Source of the DNA: an uncultured Bacilli bacterium
GTDB taxonomy: Bacteria; Bacillota_I; Bacilli_A; RF39; UBA660
Length of the DNA stretch: 64,000 bases
Direction: 5' to 3'
Assembly (NCBI GenBank): GCA_944359725.1
Contig: CALVSY010000001.1
Span: forward strand, 56,604-120,603
Shown: positions 25,465-33,992 of the stretch, in pieces
How the letters are laid out: each line of letters opens with the position of its first letter
Position numbering within the stretch: position 1 is the first letter of the stretch
Translations under genes and position numbers: made by a program
Notes under the pieces: generated by a model
The model's database searches: none
What the model was told of the DNA's origin: nothing
Seen by the model: the letters and a program-made list of their open reading frames with translations, nothing else

Positions 25465-27500
25465 TATATCAAATCCTTCTTTTTAAATTTTATTTTTTTT
25501 GCTGTAACATATATAAAATATGGAATATATAGTTTTAGATTTTTTAACTTAAGAACCGGCCAAAATGAATCGTCAAAGAAATGGATATATCTTAAAACAA
25601 ATTTTAAATTTTCTTTAATATAACGTTTTATTCCAATTTTATCTTTTATATTAAACTCAGTAAACTCAAATACTCCAAAATTTTCATAGTGATATATTTT
25701 ATTGAAAAATTGAAGTTGATTCTTATTTGGGTTAAACAACATATTGTATTGAATTTTATTAAATAATTTATATATTTTATAATTATCGTAATACCCATTG
25801 GCTAATAAATCTACTATTTGCTTATATATTTCAAACATTCTATCTTGTAATGGTTTTATTACTTTCTCAAAGATATTTTTTTCTTCTTTTAGAGAAAACA
25901 AAGAAACTTCAATCTCTTTTTCCTTTTTTATGTATTTATTAGCACTTCCATGAGAAGCCCCTAATATTATTTCATATAACGATCTGTTTTGATTATATAA
26001 ATCAAATTCTTTGTTTTTGGGTTCAGTTGTAAACATTAATCCATATTTTTTTATTTTTTCTTTTTTATTTCTTCTATTCATTCCAAAATAAAAACCTTCA
26101 ACCGTATATGAATCACCTAAAATATTTTGAATATTATTCTGAATAGAACCATTCCAGCCAATATCTACAACATATATATGTTTATTTTTAGTTTTCTGAT
26201 TTATGTATTTAACAAAATTATTTTTTTGTTCAACTCTGTTCCTTTCATATAAACTTTTAAAAGTTTCATTATTCTTAAGTAATTTCAAAGAGCCAGATTT
26301 GATAAAGTTCGGAATCTTTTTATTAACATCATCTGTAATTATAAGTTCTATTTGCTTTTTATAGCTTTTATCAACTATGAATTTATCTAACAATAATTTT
26401 GCATCTTTTTTATATGAATCAATAATTTGATTTACTTCTTCTTTCTCAAAATTCAAACTTCTTAAAAATTCTGTAATTGTTATATATGAATATTGTTTTA
26501 ATAAAGAAGAAAAATCTTCATCTTCTATTTTCTTTAATGATGGCAAATATGTTGCCTTTCTAGAAACGTATAAATAATGAGAATCTATTTTCTTTCCAAA
26601 AATATTATCACAATAATAATCGAAAAGTTTCTTTAAATATTCTCCCTCTCTAGAAAGAAAGAATACCTCTTCCACATTTCTTGATAGTAATTCATAATAC
26701 AGTTTTTCTATAAAATTATATAGAGAAAAAATTGAAAGTTCAAAATCATCATCTTTAGTTTTTGATAAATTAACGAGCTCATCATAAGTAATTTTAGGAG
26801 AATGAGAATTTAAATATTGTTCATAGAACTCATAATTTTTGTCTCTTTTTAAATGAATTGCTTTTATTCCTTTTTGAACTGGAATATCATAATCAGAATG
26901 ATAATTATCTCCTATCATTATACAATTATCAGGCTTTGCATTTAATTTTTTTAACACAATATCATATAGCTTCCCGGTCTTTTTATTTCTTAAATATTCG
27001 CATGAAATAAAAATATTATCAAATAATTCTCTTATTCCTAGATTTTTAAAAATATTTTCTATCATTTTTTGTGATAAATACATATCAGATACACAATTTA
27101 TTTTCTTTCCTTCTTTTCTTAATTTCTTTATTTCTTTAATTATATCTTTATCTGGAGTAAGCACTTTAGATTCTATATTAATTTCTATTTCCATACAACC
27201 ATTTAAAAATCTTTTATAAGGAACTTTTAAATTTAATTCTTTGTGTAATCTTTTAATAATTGACTCATAAGTGATTTCGCAATCATTTCCTAATGCCAAA
27301 TTTTCATTACCTAAAGCTTCTTCTATTTTATTTCTTAATGAATATAAATCAGTTGCTACCAATTCTAATTTAAAATATTTTATAATCTGATTAGCCCATA
27401 TTTTCTTAACATATTCTGGTTGTATTTTTCTTGAAACTATTGTATCAAAAATATCAAATAAGACAAATTTTATTTTTTTATCGTGTGATTCTTCTAACAT
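25464..27500 (-). CDS. Large HAD-superfamily protein with C-terminal glycan-cluster domain
   Basis: 678 residues. The N-terminal third is a HAD domain: VLFDIFDTIVSRK (nucleophile motif DxD-like), CVSDMYLS, and CIMIGDNYHSDYDIPVQKGI (motif IV). The middle and C-terminal parts (about 250-678) have YVSRKATYLPSL and VDIGWNGSIQNNIQNIL, which recur in large HAD proteins of polysaccharide clusters (COG5610-type). The biochemical role is unknown; phosphatase or transferase action on a glycan intermediate is possible. It is 8 bp after the ABC ATPase gene and overlaps the next gene by 1 bp. Confidence 0.75.
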   Translation of the reverse strand: MLEESHDKKIKFVLFDIFDTIVSRKIQPEYVKKIWANQIIKYFKLELVATDLYSLRNKIEEALGNENLALGNDCEITYESIIKRLHKELNLKVPYKRFLNGCMEIEINIESKVLTPDKDIIKEIKKLRKEGKKINCVSDMYLSQKMIENIFKNLGIRELFDNIFISCEYLRNKKTGKLYDIVLKKLNAKPDNCIMIGDNYHSDYDIPVQKGIKAIHLKRDKNYEFYEQYLNSHSPKITYDELVNLSKTKDDDFELSIFSLYNFIEKLYYELLSRNVEEVFFLSREGEYLKKLFDYYCDNIFGKKIDSHYLYVSRKATYLPSLKKIEDEDFSSLLKQYSYITITEFLRSLNFEKEEVNQIIDSYKKDAKLLLDKFIVDKSYKKQIELIITDDVNKKIPNFIKSGSLKLLKNNETFKSLYERNRVEQKNNFVKYINQKTKNKHIYVVDIGWNGSIQNNIQNILGDSYTVEGFYFGMNRRNKKEKIKKYGLMFTTEPKNKEFDLYNQNRSLYEIILGASHGSANKYIKKEKEIEVSLFSLKEEKNIFEKVIKPLQDRMFEIYKQIVDLLANGYYDNYKIYKLFNKIQYNMLFNPNKNQLQFFNKIYHYENFGVFEFTEFNIKDKIGIKRYIKENLKFVLRYIHFFDDSFWPVLKLKNLKLYIPYFIYVTAKKIKFKKKDLI

Positions 27501-27508
27501 ATTTTCAC

Positions 27509-28246
27509 CTACTTCATTTGTTCTTTATAATAAGCATCACAAATCTTTTTAGTATCCCCTATTTTTACTACTTTTCCATGTTCTAACCACACTACTTTAG
27601 TACATAAATCTTTTATTGACTCAAGTGAGTGTGAAACGTATAGAACTGTTGTTCCTCCTTTTATCATCTCCATCATTTTATGTTTACTTTTTTCCTGAAA
27701 CTTAATATCTCCTACTGATAATATTTCATCTACTATTAGTATTTCAGGATTAACTACTGTAGCTATTGAAAAAGCTAATTTAGCAGTCATACCTGAGGAG
27801 AAGTTTTTAACAGGAACATCTAAAAAATCTCTTAACTCTGAAAATTCAACTATTTCTTCAAATTTCTCATCTAAGAACTTTTTAGAATATCCTAAGATTG
27901 CACCGTTTAAATAAATGTTTTCCCTTGCGGTTAAATTACCATCAAAACCCGCACCTAGTTCTATCATTGGTGATATAACACCCTGCACGGTTACTCTACC
28001 TTTAGTTGGTTTCATAACCCCACTTACGACCTTTAATAGCGTTGATTTCCCCGCACCATTACTACCAATAAGTCCAACAACCTCACCTTTATCAACGGTA
28101 AATGAAACGTTTTTTAAAGCCCAAAAATCATCATTTTTTTTCTTTTTTTTCTTTTTAGTAAAAAGATTTACAAAAGCCTGTTTCATTGAAAAATCTTTTT
28201 CTATTTCAAGATTAAACTTCATTGAAACGTTATCTATTTTTATCAT
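27509..28246 (-). CDS. Polysaccharide/teichoic-acid exporter ATP-binding subunit (TagH/Wzt-like)
   Basis: 245 residues. Walker A GSNGAGKST, Q-loop region QGVISPMIELGAGF, signature FSSGMTAKLAFS, Walker B EILIVDEIL and the switch His in VSHSLESI. The GAGFDGNLTARENIYLNG segment is typical of TagH/KpsT/Wzt glycan exporters. No C-terminal carbohydrate-binding domain, so it resembles KpsT/short TagH. Residues about 31-38 are an unbroken run of lysines before NDDFWALKNVSF, coded by a near-pure A tract. It pairs with the permease gene 10 bp upstream and powers export of a lipid-linked glycan across the membrane. Confidence 0.93.
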   Translation of the reverse strand: MIKIDNVSMKFNLEIEKDFSMKQAFVNLFTKKKKKKKNDDFWALKNVSFTVDKGEVVGLIGSNGAGKSTLLKVVSGVMKPTKGRVTVQGVISPMIELGAGFDGNLTARENIYLNGAILGYSKKFLDEKFEEIVEFSELRDFLDVPVKNFSSGMTAKLAFSIATVVNPEILIVDEILSVGDIKFQEKSKHKMMEMIKGGTTVLYVSHSLESIKDLCTKVVWLEHGKVVKIGDTKKICDAYYKEQMK

Positions 28247-28256
28247 CTTTTACCTC

Positions 28257-29069
28257 CTATACATAATATATAAACTTATCTTGTTTTTTCTTAAATACAA
28301 AAGCCCCTATAGCTAGTGTTCCAACTCCTATTAATCCTAAAATACCAAGGGTTGTAAACGAAGGTCTTTGACCATAAACAACAATGCTTCTTGCAGCTGT
28401 TAAAAACTGATACATTGGATTAAAGTGCATAAGAGATTGTAACTTAGCTGGAAGTATTTCTATACTATAAAATACCGGTGTTAAATAATTCCATAATGTT
28501 AAAACTATTCCGTATATGTGCCATACATCCCTTAAGAATACTGATATGCAAGATAAGAAAAAGCCTATTCCTAAAGTAAATAAGAACATACAGAAAAATA
28601 TATATGGCAAAAGTAAATAATACCAATTAAAATGGCAAGTATATTCACCTAAACCGAAGTATGATAAAGCTATAATTATAAGCCAAGGAATCAAAGTTAA
28701 TAGAAAATCAATTCCAATAAATAAACATTTTGCAATTGGAAATATATATTTTGGAATATATACCTTATTTATTAACGGAAAGTTTTCAACAACTGACGTC
28801 ATTGCCATGTTTGATGCTTGTGAAAAGTAATTAAACATAATAATACCAGTCATTAAATAAACTATGTAGTTTACTCCTTCTACCTTAAACCTAAACATTT
28901 GAGAGAAAACAACTGCCATAACAGCCATTGTTAAAATTGGATTTAAAAGACTCCACAAAATTCCTAAAACTGATCTTTTATACTTAACCTTGAAGTCCCT
29001 TGATATTAATTGAGTCATTAAAAACCAATATCTTTTAAAATTTCCAAATATTGCTTTCGTCTTCGTCAT
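28257..29069 (-). CDS. Polysaccharide/teichoic-acid exporter permease (TagG/Wzm-like, ABC-2 type)
   Basis: 270 residues with six hydrophobic segments. The N-terminus RDFKVKYKRSVLGILWSLLNPI is the hallmark of TagG/KpsM/Wzm permeases, and the C-terminus LTPVFYSIEILPAKLQ and FNPMYQFLTAAR are also typical. First gene of the six-gene export operon. SD GAGGTG precedes the start. It forms the membrane channel for a lipid-linked polymer (wall teichoic acid, capsule or O-antigen-like). With kdsB downstream, a Kdo-containing glycan is a candidate substrate. Confidence 0.93.
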   Translation of the reverse strand: MTKTKAIFGNFKRYWFLMTQLISRDFKVKYKRSVLGILWSLLNPILTMAVMAVVFSQMFRFKVEGVNYIVYLMTGIIMFNYFSQASNMAMTSVVENFPLINKVYIPKYIFPIAKCLFIGIDFLLTLIPWLIIIALSYFGLGEYTCHFNWYYLLLPYIFFCMFLFTLGIGFFLSCISVFLRDVWHIYGIVLTLWNYLTPVFYSIEILPAKLQSLMHFNPMYQFLTAARSIVVYGQRPSFTTLGILGLIGVGTLAIGAFVFKKKQDKFIYYV

Positions 29070-29101
29070 AAATACACCTCTATAATCTTTTGTCTATTTA
29101 A

Positions 29102-29107
29102 TTATAA
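29102..29107 (-). promoter_or_regulatory. Candidate -10 box close to the export operon
   Basis: Minus-strand TTATAAT about 33 bp before the permease start codon. No strong -35 box at 17 bp. Confidence 0.4.
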
Positions 29108-29233
29108 CATATATGTTTTATTTTTAAAAGAAAAGAATACTTTTATAAAAACCATTACTAAAATAATTTTGGAAAATATATTTTAAAATTATTATTTGTG
29201 AAAAGTATTGATTTTTTTGAAATAACAAGGCAC

Positions 29234-29239
29234 ATTATA
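29234..29239 (-). promoter_or_regulatory. Candidate distal -10 box of the export operon
   Basis: Minus-strand GGTATAATG about 165 bp before the permease start. If used, it gives a long AT-rich leader. No riboswitch fold was recognised in it. Confidence 0.35.
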
Positions 29240-29282
29240 CCTACATTGATCTGTTAAATAATTAATGGAGCAAACCCGTGTT

Positions 29283-29295
29283 GGCGCCATGCGCC
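29283..29295. repeat. GC-rich palindrome of unknown role
   Basis: GGCGC / GCGCC around CAT, in a short GC-rich island (about 29271-29297) inside very AT-rich DNA, directly behind the terminator of the AlbA_2 gene. Confidence 0.6.
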
Positions 29296-29297
29296 GC

Positions 29298-29328
29298 AAA
29301 AAAAGAGCAGCCTTATGGGTTGCTCTTT
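29298..29328 (-). terminator. Terminator of the AlbA_2 gene
   Basis: Stem AAAGAGCA / TGCTCTTT, extended by CC/GG pairing, with seven T on the minus strand, 4 bp after the stop codon. Confidence 0.8.
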
Positions 29329-29332
29329 ACTT

Positions 29333-30862
29333 TTATCTAATTTTATTAACCGTAACATATTTTTGATTTCTTGCATTTATGCTCTTCTTGTTAGTATATT
29401 CTAATTTACCTTGGGTAATTAAAGGTTTTATCAAATTAGATGAAATATATTGCCTTGATTTTAAATTTAAATAATCTTTTATTTCTTTAGCGGTTTTTGG
29501 AGTTTTGCAAAACTCTAAAATTTTGTCGGACAAAACTATATATTTGTTGTTTTGTTGTCCACTTTGTTGTCCACTTTGTTGTCCACTTTGTGTATCACTT
29601 TGTTGTTCACTATCTTTAAAATCTATTATTTCATTTCTAAAAATAACTTTAAAACTATCTCTTTCCTCATAAAATTCTGGTTCTCTTAAATCGTACTTTT
29701 TCATTTCACGGATCATTGTAGGAATTCCAGAATGCCTATTTTCAATAACAGAACCTTTTTCTTCTAAAATTCTAACAATGGTTGGATTTCTCGATTCCAT
29801 TGTAGTTGCAGTGCCTAATTTTTCTAATTTATTAGTTCCATAAAGAGCTCCAGGATTTATAATTTCTATCCTATCATTATACATATAAACAGATATATAC
29901 GCATTTTCTGTTTGAGTACTATAATCCCTATGAATAAGAGCATTTGCAACAGCTTCTCTTAAAGCCTCAATAGGATATTCACTTCTATCGGTTCTTTCTC
30001 CATTAGAATTTATAATGATTCTAGTTCTCATGTTTCTTCTTAAAAAATTCATTGTTCCATCAAGCATCTGTTCTATAGTGCCTTCAATACGCTTATTGTC
30101 AATAAATCTTTCACCTAACGAGCCAACATCACCTAATTCTGTTCCTGGCACTACAACACATGCTATAAATAATTGTGGATAAGATGCTTGCGGATATTCA
30201 CCAAAAATTAAAGTACCAGCTAATGTTGGGTATACTTGATCATTATTAGTATCAGTAATACCACAAATTTTTAAACATTTTTCAAAACTATTTTTTGAAA
30301 AATTTGGTTTTTCTATTTTTAGATTATTAATATATTTTTCTAACTCTTCTTTGTTTAAATCTTCAAGTATTGCTCTTTTATTTGGTCTAGTATCTTCGAA
30401 AATATGATCATTATAACTTTGAAGCGAATATATTTCATAATCAGTCATAGGTTCATCTCTATCACCTATTCTAGTATATGAACCATGTTTTAAACCTTTA
30501 GGCTTATAGTAACAAGGTTTTTTGTTCTGTTGAATTTCTTCTATCTTTACTGCCAAAATATTTTTACCATCAAATTCCATAGCAAGAATGTCAGGTCTTA
30601 ATGCTGGTTGCATCGAATCACTACACAAACTTGTTATTTGCTTTTGTAAATCCTTTAAATCATATACTCCTTCAATTTCAAAATCCTTTTCCTCATTAAT
30701 ACCAAACAATATAATACCACCGTACTTATTAGAAAAACTTGAAAATGTGTCATAACACTTTTTAGGAAACCCTAAATGAGCAGATTTTACTTCTAATTTG
30801 TTTGTTTCAGTTTTATATTTTTTTAAATAATTTATTGCATCAATTATTTCAAATTTTTCCAT
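29333..30862 (-). CDS. AlbA_2 (Schlafen-like) domain protein with GHKL-type ATP-binding domain
   Basis: 509 residues. AlbA_2 DNA-binding domain at about 5-125 (LEVKSAHLGFPKKCYDTFSS, NKYGGIILFGINEE, YTRIGDRDEPMTDYEI), middle helical part, then HATPase_c_4 at about 290-400 (EALREAVANALIHRDY, ISVYMYNDRIEIINPG, NPTIVRILEEKG). A repeat linker (QSGQQSGQQSGQQ) and a C-terminal winged helix (TAKEIKDYLNLKSRQYI) follow. Such proteins are presumed transcription regulators; ligand and targets unknown. Repeats and palindromes in the 3' part of the gene suggest rapid change there. SD TAGGTGGTGA supports the start. Confidence 0.85.
   Translation of the reverse strand: MEKFEIIDAINYLKKYKTETNKLEVKSAHLGFPKKCYDTFSSFSNKYGGIILFGINEEKDFEIEGVYDLKDLQKQITSLCSDSMQPALRPDILAMEFDGKNILAVKIEEIQQNKKPCYYKPKGLKHGSYTRIGDRDEPMTDYEIYSLQSYNDHIFEDTRPNKRAILEDLNKEELEKYINNLKIEKPNFSKNSFEKCLKICGITDTNNDQVYPTLAGTLIFGEYPQASYPQLFIACVVVPGTELGDVGSLGERFIDNKRIEGTIEQMLDGTMNFLRRNMRTRIIINSNGERTDRSEYPIEALREAVANALIHRDYSTQTENAYISVYMYNDRIEIINPGALYGTNKLEKLGTATTMESRNPTIVRILEEKGSVIENRHSGIPTMIREMKKYDLREPEFYEERDSFKVIFRNEIIDFKDSEQQSDTQSGQQSGQQSGQQNNKYIVLSDKILEFCKTPKTAKEIKDYLNLKSRQYISSNLIKPLITQGKLEYTNKKSINARNQKYVTVNKIR
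29500..29535. repeat. Two coding palindromes near the 3' end of the AlbA_2 gene
   Basis: GAGTTTTGCAAAACTC (29500-29515) is a perfect 16-bp palindrome. TTTTGTC-G-GACAAAA (29521-29535) is a perfect 7-bp-arm inverted repeat 5 bp away. Both are translated (EFCKT and LSDKI). Confidence 0.7.
29555..29614. repeat. 12-bp tandem repeat (five units) in the AlbA_2 gene
   Basis: Three exact units of TTGTCCACTTTG followed by two degenerate units. They encode the repeating linker SGQQ on the minus strand. Copy number is likely to vary between strains. Confidence 0.9.
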
Positions 30863-30925
30863 TTAATCACCACCTATTTGGCACTATTATACATTATTAT
30901 TTTAAAAAAATTGTCGGTTATACGT

Positions 30926-31891
30926 TTAAAATAACTTGCAATATATTTTTGTTAAAGTTTTGCTTTGTTCTATCATTCTTTTAAATGCGTTTCTTTTCTT
31001 CCAAATCTTATTTTGTTTCCAATTTGGAAATTCTTTATTTAAAAACAAAAATACATCATCTATAAATTTATTTGCTATCTTTTTATCAGTTTGATTTTTT
31101 TGTTGTAATGTATATCTAAAAAGATTCCTTACCGTCATAGCTTCTACATATTCTTTTATATAATCATAATAATCTTTATTTTTTAACTCTTCTATTATTT
31201 CTTTAGTAATTGTTAAAATATCAAACACTCTTTTATCCATGCTGGTTGTTTCACTTTTACTTCTTACTAAATAATAGTTTAACTTTTCATCTACCATACC
31301 TATTTTTTTAGCCCTTGCAAGCGCTTTTACAACAACTATTGCATCTTCATACTTTAAGTCTTCTGGAAAACTTATATCATCTAATAATTCTTTTTTATAC
31401 AATTTATTCCATGGTGCAAGGTTGATATCAAGCAATAAATTAGGATAACTCTTTAAGTTAGCATTTTTAAAATAAGGTATTTTAAAATCAGGCTCTATCT
31501 CGATTAAATCATCATCTTTTTCAAGCATTTTATGAAACTTACAAATTACCAAATCCAAACCATCTTCTTTGGCTTTATTATACATTTTGTCATACATAGT
31601 TTCATCTACAAAGTCATCACTATCTATAAACGAAATATACTCACCACTCGCTTTTTTTATACCAAGATTTCTGTTATAACCAATTCCTTTATTAGTTTTA
31701 TTATGGAAAACTAATACGTTATCATACTTTAGCTCATATTCATCTAATATTTTTTTAGATTCATCTGTTGAACAATCATTAATAACTATTATTTCTATAT
31801 CATCTAACGTTTGATTAATTAAGCTATCTAAACATCTTCTCAAATATTTATAAGTATTATAAACTGGCACAATTACTGATACTTTCCTCAT
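30926..31891 (-). CDS. GT2 glycosyltransferase
   Basis: 321 residues. GT-A fold N-terminal half: VIVPVYNTYKYLRRCLDSL, VINDCSTDES, ASGEYISFIDSDDFVDE (DxD), and APWNKLYKKELL, usual for EpsH/WchA-type transferases acting on capsule, exopolysaccharide or wall polymers. The C-terminal part is basic and helical (NWKQNKIWKKRNAFKRMIEQ). Its start overlaps the end of the next upstream GT2 gene by 4 bp. Third of three glycosyltransferases in one unit with the gene at 32829. Cytoplasmic or membrane-associated; sugars unknown. Confidence 0.9.
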   Translation of the reverse strand: MRKVSVIVPVYNTYKYLRRCLDSLINQTLDDIEIIVINDCSTDESKKILDEYELKYDNVLVFHNKTNKGIGYNRNLGIKKASGEYISFIDSDDFVDETMYDKMYNKAKEDGLDLVICKFHKMLEKDDDLIEIEPDFKIPYFKNANLKSYPNLLLDINLAPWNKLYKKELLDDISFPEDLKYEDAIVVVKALARAKKIGMVDEKLNYYLVRSKSETTSMDKRVFDILTITKEIIEELKNKDYYDYIKEYVEAMTVRNLFRYTLQQKNQTDKKIANKFIDDVFLFLNKEFPNWKQNKIWKKRNAFKRMIEQSKTLTKIYCKLF

Positions 31892-32832
31892 CTTGCCACC
31901 TTTAAATATAAGTTTAAGTTAAGTTTCATTAATCTTTTTTTCATTTTTCTTTTATCCGTATTAACAAGTACACCATCATATACTTTTAGTTTTTTTAGTT
32001 CATGAATATAAATCTTTCTCTCCTCGCCCTTTAGCTCTCTTGCTTTTACGATAACACTATTAGATATATAACTTAAATAATAATCATCTAAGTTATTTTT
32101 CTTGCCCATATTTTTAGAAAATAATCTAAGTGTTTTATATTGTTCTAACATATCAAATGCTTTTTTAACCGTCTTTTTATAATCATCATCAGTCATTATA
32201 CTACCTTTTCTAACAACGTAATGATATCCTAAATAACTAATCGATTTTACCTTTCTTGCTTTTAATATAACGTATGGAATAAGTCCAAAATCCTCATGGT
32301 ACATTCCCTTTTTAAAATAAAACTTGTTTTCTAAAAAATATTGTCTTTCAAAAACATAACACCAAGCAGGTTCAACAAAATAGTAATTTCCTAAATATCT
32401 AAACGCATCAAAACCGTTTGTAGTTGCAAAACCATCTTCCTTACACTCCATTTTTTTTGTGCCATCATCACTTTCCATAATAACTTGGTATCTTAAAACC
32501 TGGCAGTCTTCTATTTCTTTTTCTACGTTTTCAAGTAAATCAGTCTCTACGTAATCATCACTGTCAACAAATATTAAATAATTACCAGTTGCGGCCTTTA
32601 TACCGTTATTTCTGGCAACACTTAATCCCCCGTTTTCCTCGTCAATTACAATTATATTATCATATCTTGCTTGATAATCTTTAATTATGTTAATACTGTT
32701 ATCAGGCGAACCATCATTAATTATTATGATTTCAAAATTTTTATAAGTCTGATTCAAAAGACTATCTAAACACTTATTTAAATAACCAGCAGTATTATAA
32801 ACTGGTACTATAAAACTATACTTATTCATCAT
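31888..32832 (-). CDS. GT2 glycosyltransferase
   Basis: 314 residues. FIVPVYNTAGYLNKCLDSLL, IINDGSPDNS, GLSVARNNGIKAATGNYLIF and VDSDDYVE (DxD) give a GT-A fold, family 2. A second conserved patch is EPAWCYVFERQYFLE and YHEDFGLIPYVI. It overlaps both neighbours by 4 bp, so the three glycosyltransferases are translationally coupled. It probably extends a surface glycan started by the upstream GT4 enzyme; donor sugars cannot be read from sequence. Confidence 0.9.
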   Translation of the reverse strand: MMNKYSFIVPVYNTAGYLNKCLDSLLNQTYKNFEIIIINDGSPDNSINIIKDYQARYDNIIVIDEENGGLSVARNNGIKAATGNYLIFVDSDDYVETDLLENVEKEIEDCQVLRYQVIMESDDGTKKMECKEDGFATTNGFDAFRYLGNYYFVEPAWCYVFERQYFLENKFYFKKGMYHEDFGLIPYVILKARKVKSISYLGYHYVVRKGSIMTDDDYKKTVKKAFDMLEQYKTLRLFSKNMGKKNNLDDYYLSYISNSVIVKARELKGEERKIYIHELKKLKVYDGVLVNTDKRKMKKRLMKLNLNLYLKVAR

Positions 32833-33920
32833 TTATCCTCTATTACCCTTTCTATTAACTCAATTCTTTTTTTATTCAAAGCCTCATAGTCAACTACCTC
32901 TTTCATCTCATAATTTTTACTTGATAATTCTTTTATCTTTTTAAATATATTATCATCATCTACAACAAAACCAAATCTATTTGGTATTGATATATAATCG
33001 TCTGATACATCTATCGTTGTTATAATCGTTTTATTAAGCACAATAGCTTCATTATAAACAACGGGAAATCCTTCATAAATAGATGTTAGTATTAAATAAT
33101 CACAAGCAAGTATGTAGGGATATGGATTTTTTTTAGCACCAAAAAATAAAACGTTTTTTAATTTTTCTTTTTTTACAATATTTTTATACATTTTTTCATC
33201 AGGTCCCAATCCTATTATCCAAAACTCTGCCTTAACGTTTTCCTTAATGCATTTTTTTGCAACATCTAACAATAAAGTTAATCTTTTTGATGACTCATCT
33301 AATCTTCCTACAAACAAAAACTTTTTATTACTTGTTTTTTTTATATTTATTTTCTCCTTAGATAAAGAAAGTATTTTATTATAATCAACTAAGTTATTTA
33401 TCGTATAAGATTTTTTCTCTATATCAGGATATATTTTACATAAATCTTTTTTAGATTCGTTACTTACAAATATTATATGATTATATTTTTTTATTTTCAA
33501 ATTATCAAAAAAGCTTCTTGTCTTTTTCCTATCTTTATTAAATGCTTCATAATAATTACTATGAACATATAAAATCTTATTACTAGATGATACTCTAGAT
33601 ATAAAACCACAAGGTCCAGAGTACGTTGCATAACATATACTTGCGTAATATCTTTTATAATTACCAATGATAAAGACTAATCTTTTAAATAAATTTATTG
33701 CTTTTCTTATTAAAACATTTTTAAAATTAGATACTTTATATTCCTTTAGCTTAACACACTTAGGTACCTCTTTTAAATAAACTCCCTTTTTTTCTTCTAA
33801 AACAAGGGTAACGTTATATTTATCATAATTAAAATTCTTAAGTAAGTTTATTAAAGATGTTTCTATTCCACCAAAATCCAAGTTATACGATGAAATAAGT
33901 ATATTCTTTTTATTTTTCAT
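32829..33920 (-). CDS. GT4 glycosyltransferase
   Basis: About 363 residues, GT-B fold. N-terminal SSYNLDFGGIETSLINLLK, and the C-terminal donor site KKFLFVGRLDESSKRLTLLL, IIGLGPDEKMY, LTSIYEGFPVVYNEAI (E-x7-E). I use the ATG at 33920, with AGGTGG 5 nt before it; a GTG three codons upstream lies inside that SD. First gene of the three-glycosyltransferase unit. Likely acts on a lipid-linked glycan at the inner membrane face. Confidence 0.9.
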   Translation of the reverse strand: MKNKKNILISSYNLDFGGIETSLINLLKNFNYDKYNVTLVLEEKKGVYLKEVPKCVKLKEYKVSNFKNVLIRKAINLFKRLVFIIGNYKRYYASICYATYSGPCGFISRVSSSNKILYVHSNYYEAFNKDRKKTRSFFDNLKIKKYNHIIFVSNESKKDLCKIYPDIEKKSYTINNLVDYNKILSLSKEKINIKKTSNKKFLFVGRLDESSKRLTLLLDVAKKCIKENVKAEFWIIGLGPDEKMYKNIVKKEKLKNVLFFGAKKNPYPYILACDYLILTSIYEGFPVVYNEAIVLNKTIITTIDVSDDYISIPNRFGFVVDDDNIFKKIKELSSKNYEMKEVVDYEALNKKRIELIERVIEDK

Positions 33921-33969
33921 CTTTACCACCTAACATAATTATAATATATATTACTTTTTTTTACAAATG

Positions 33970-33992
33970 AAAAAAACTCTTATTTAGAGTTT
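33970..33992 (-). terminator. Terminator of the hexosamine-kinase-like gene
   Basis: Stem AAACTCT / AGAGTTT with a 5-nt loop and seven T on the minus strand; overlaps the end of the gene. Confidence 0.75.

Noticed and set aside
29555..29614. CRISPR-like repeat
   Set aside because: 12-bp units without spacers, fully inside a reading frame.
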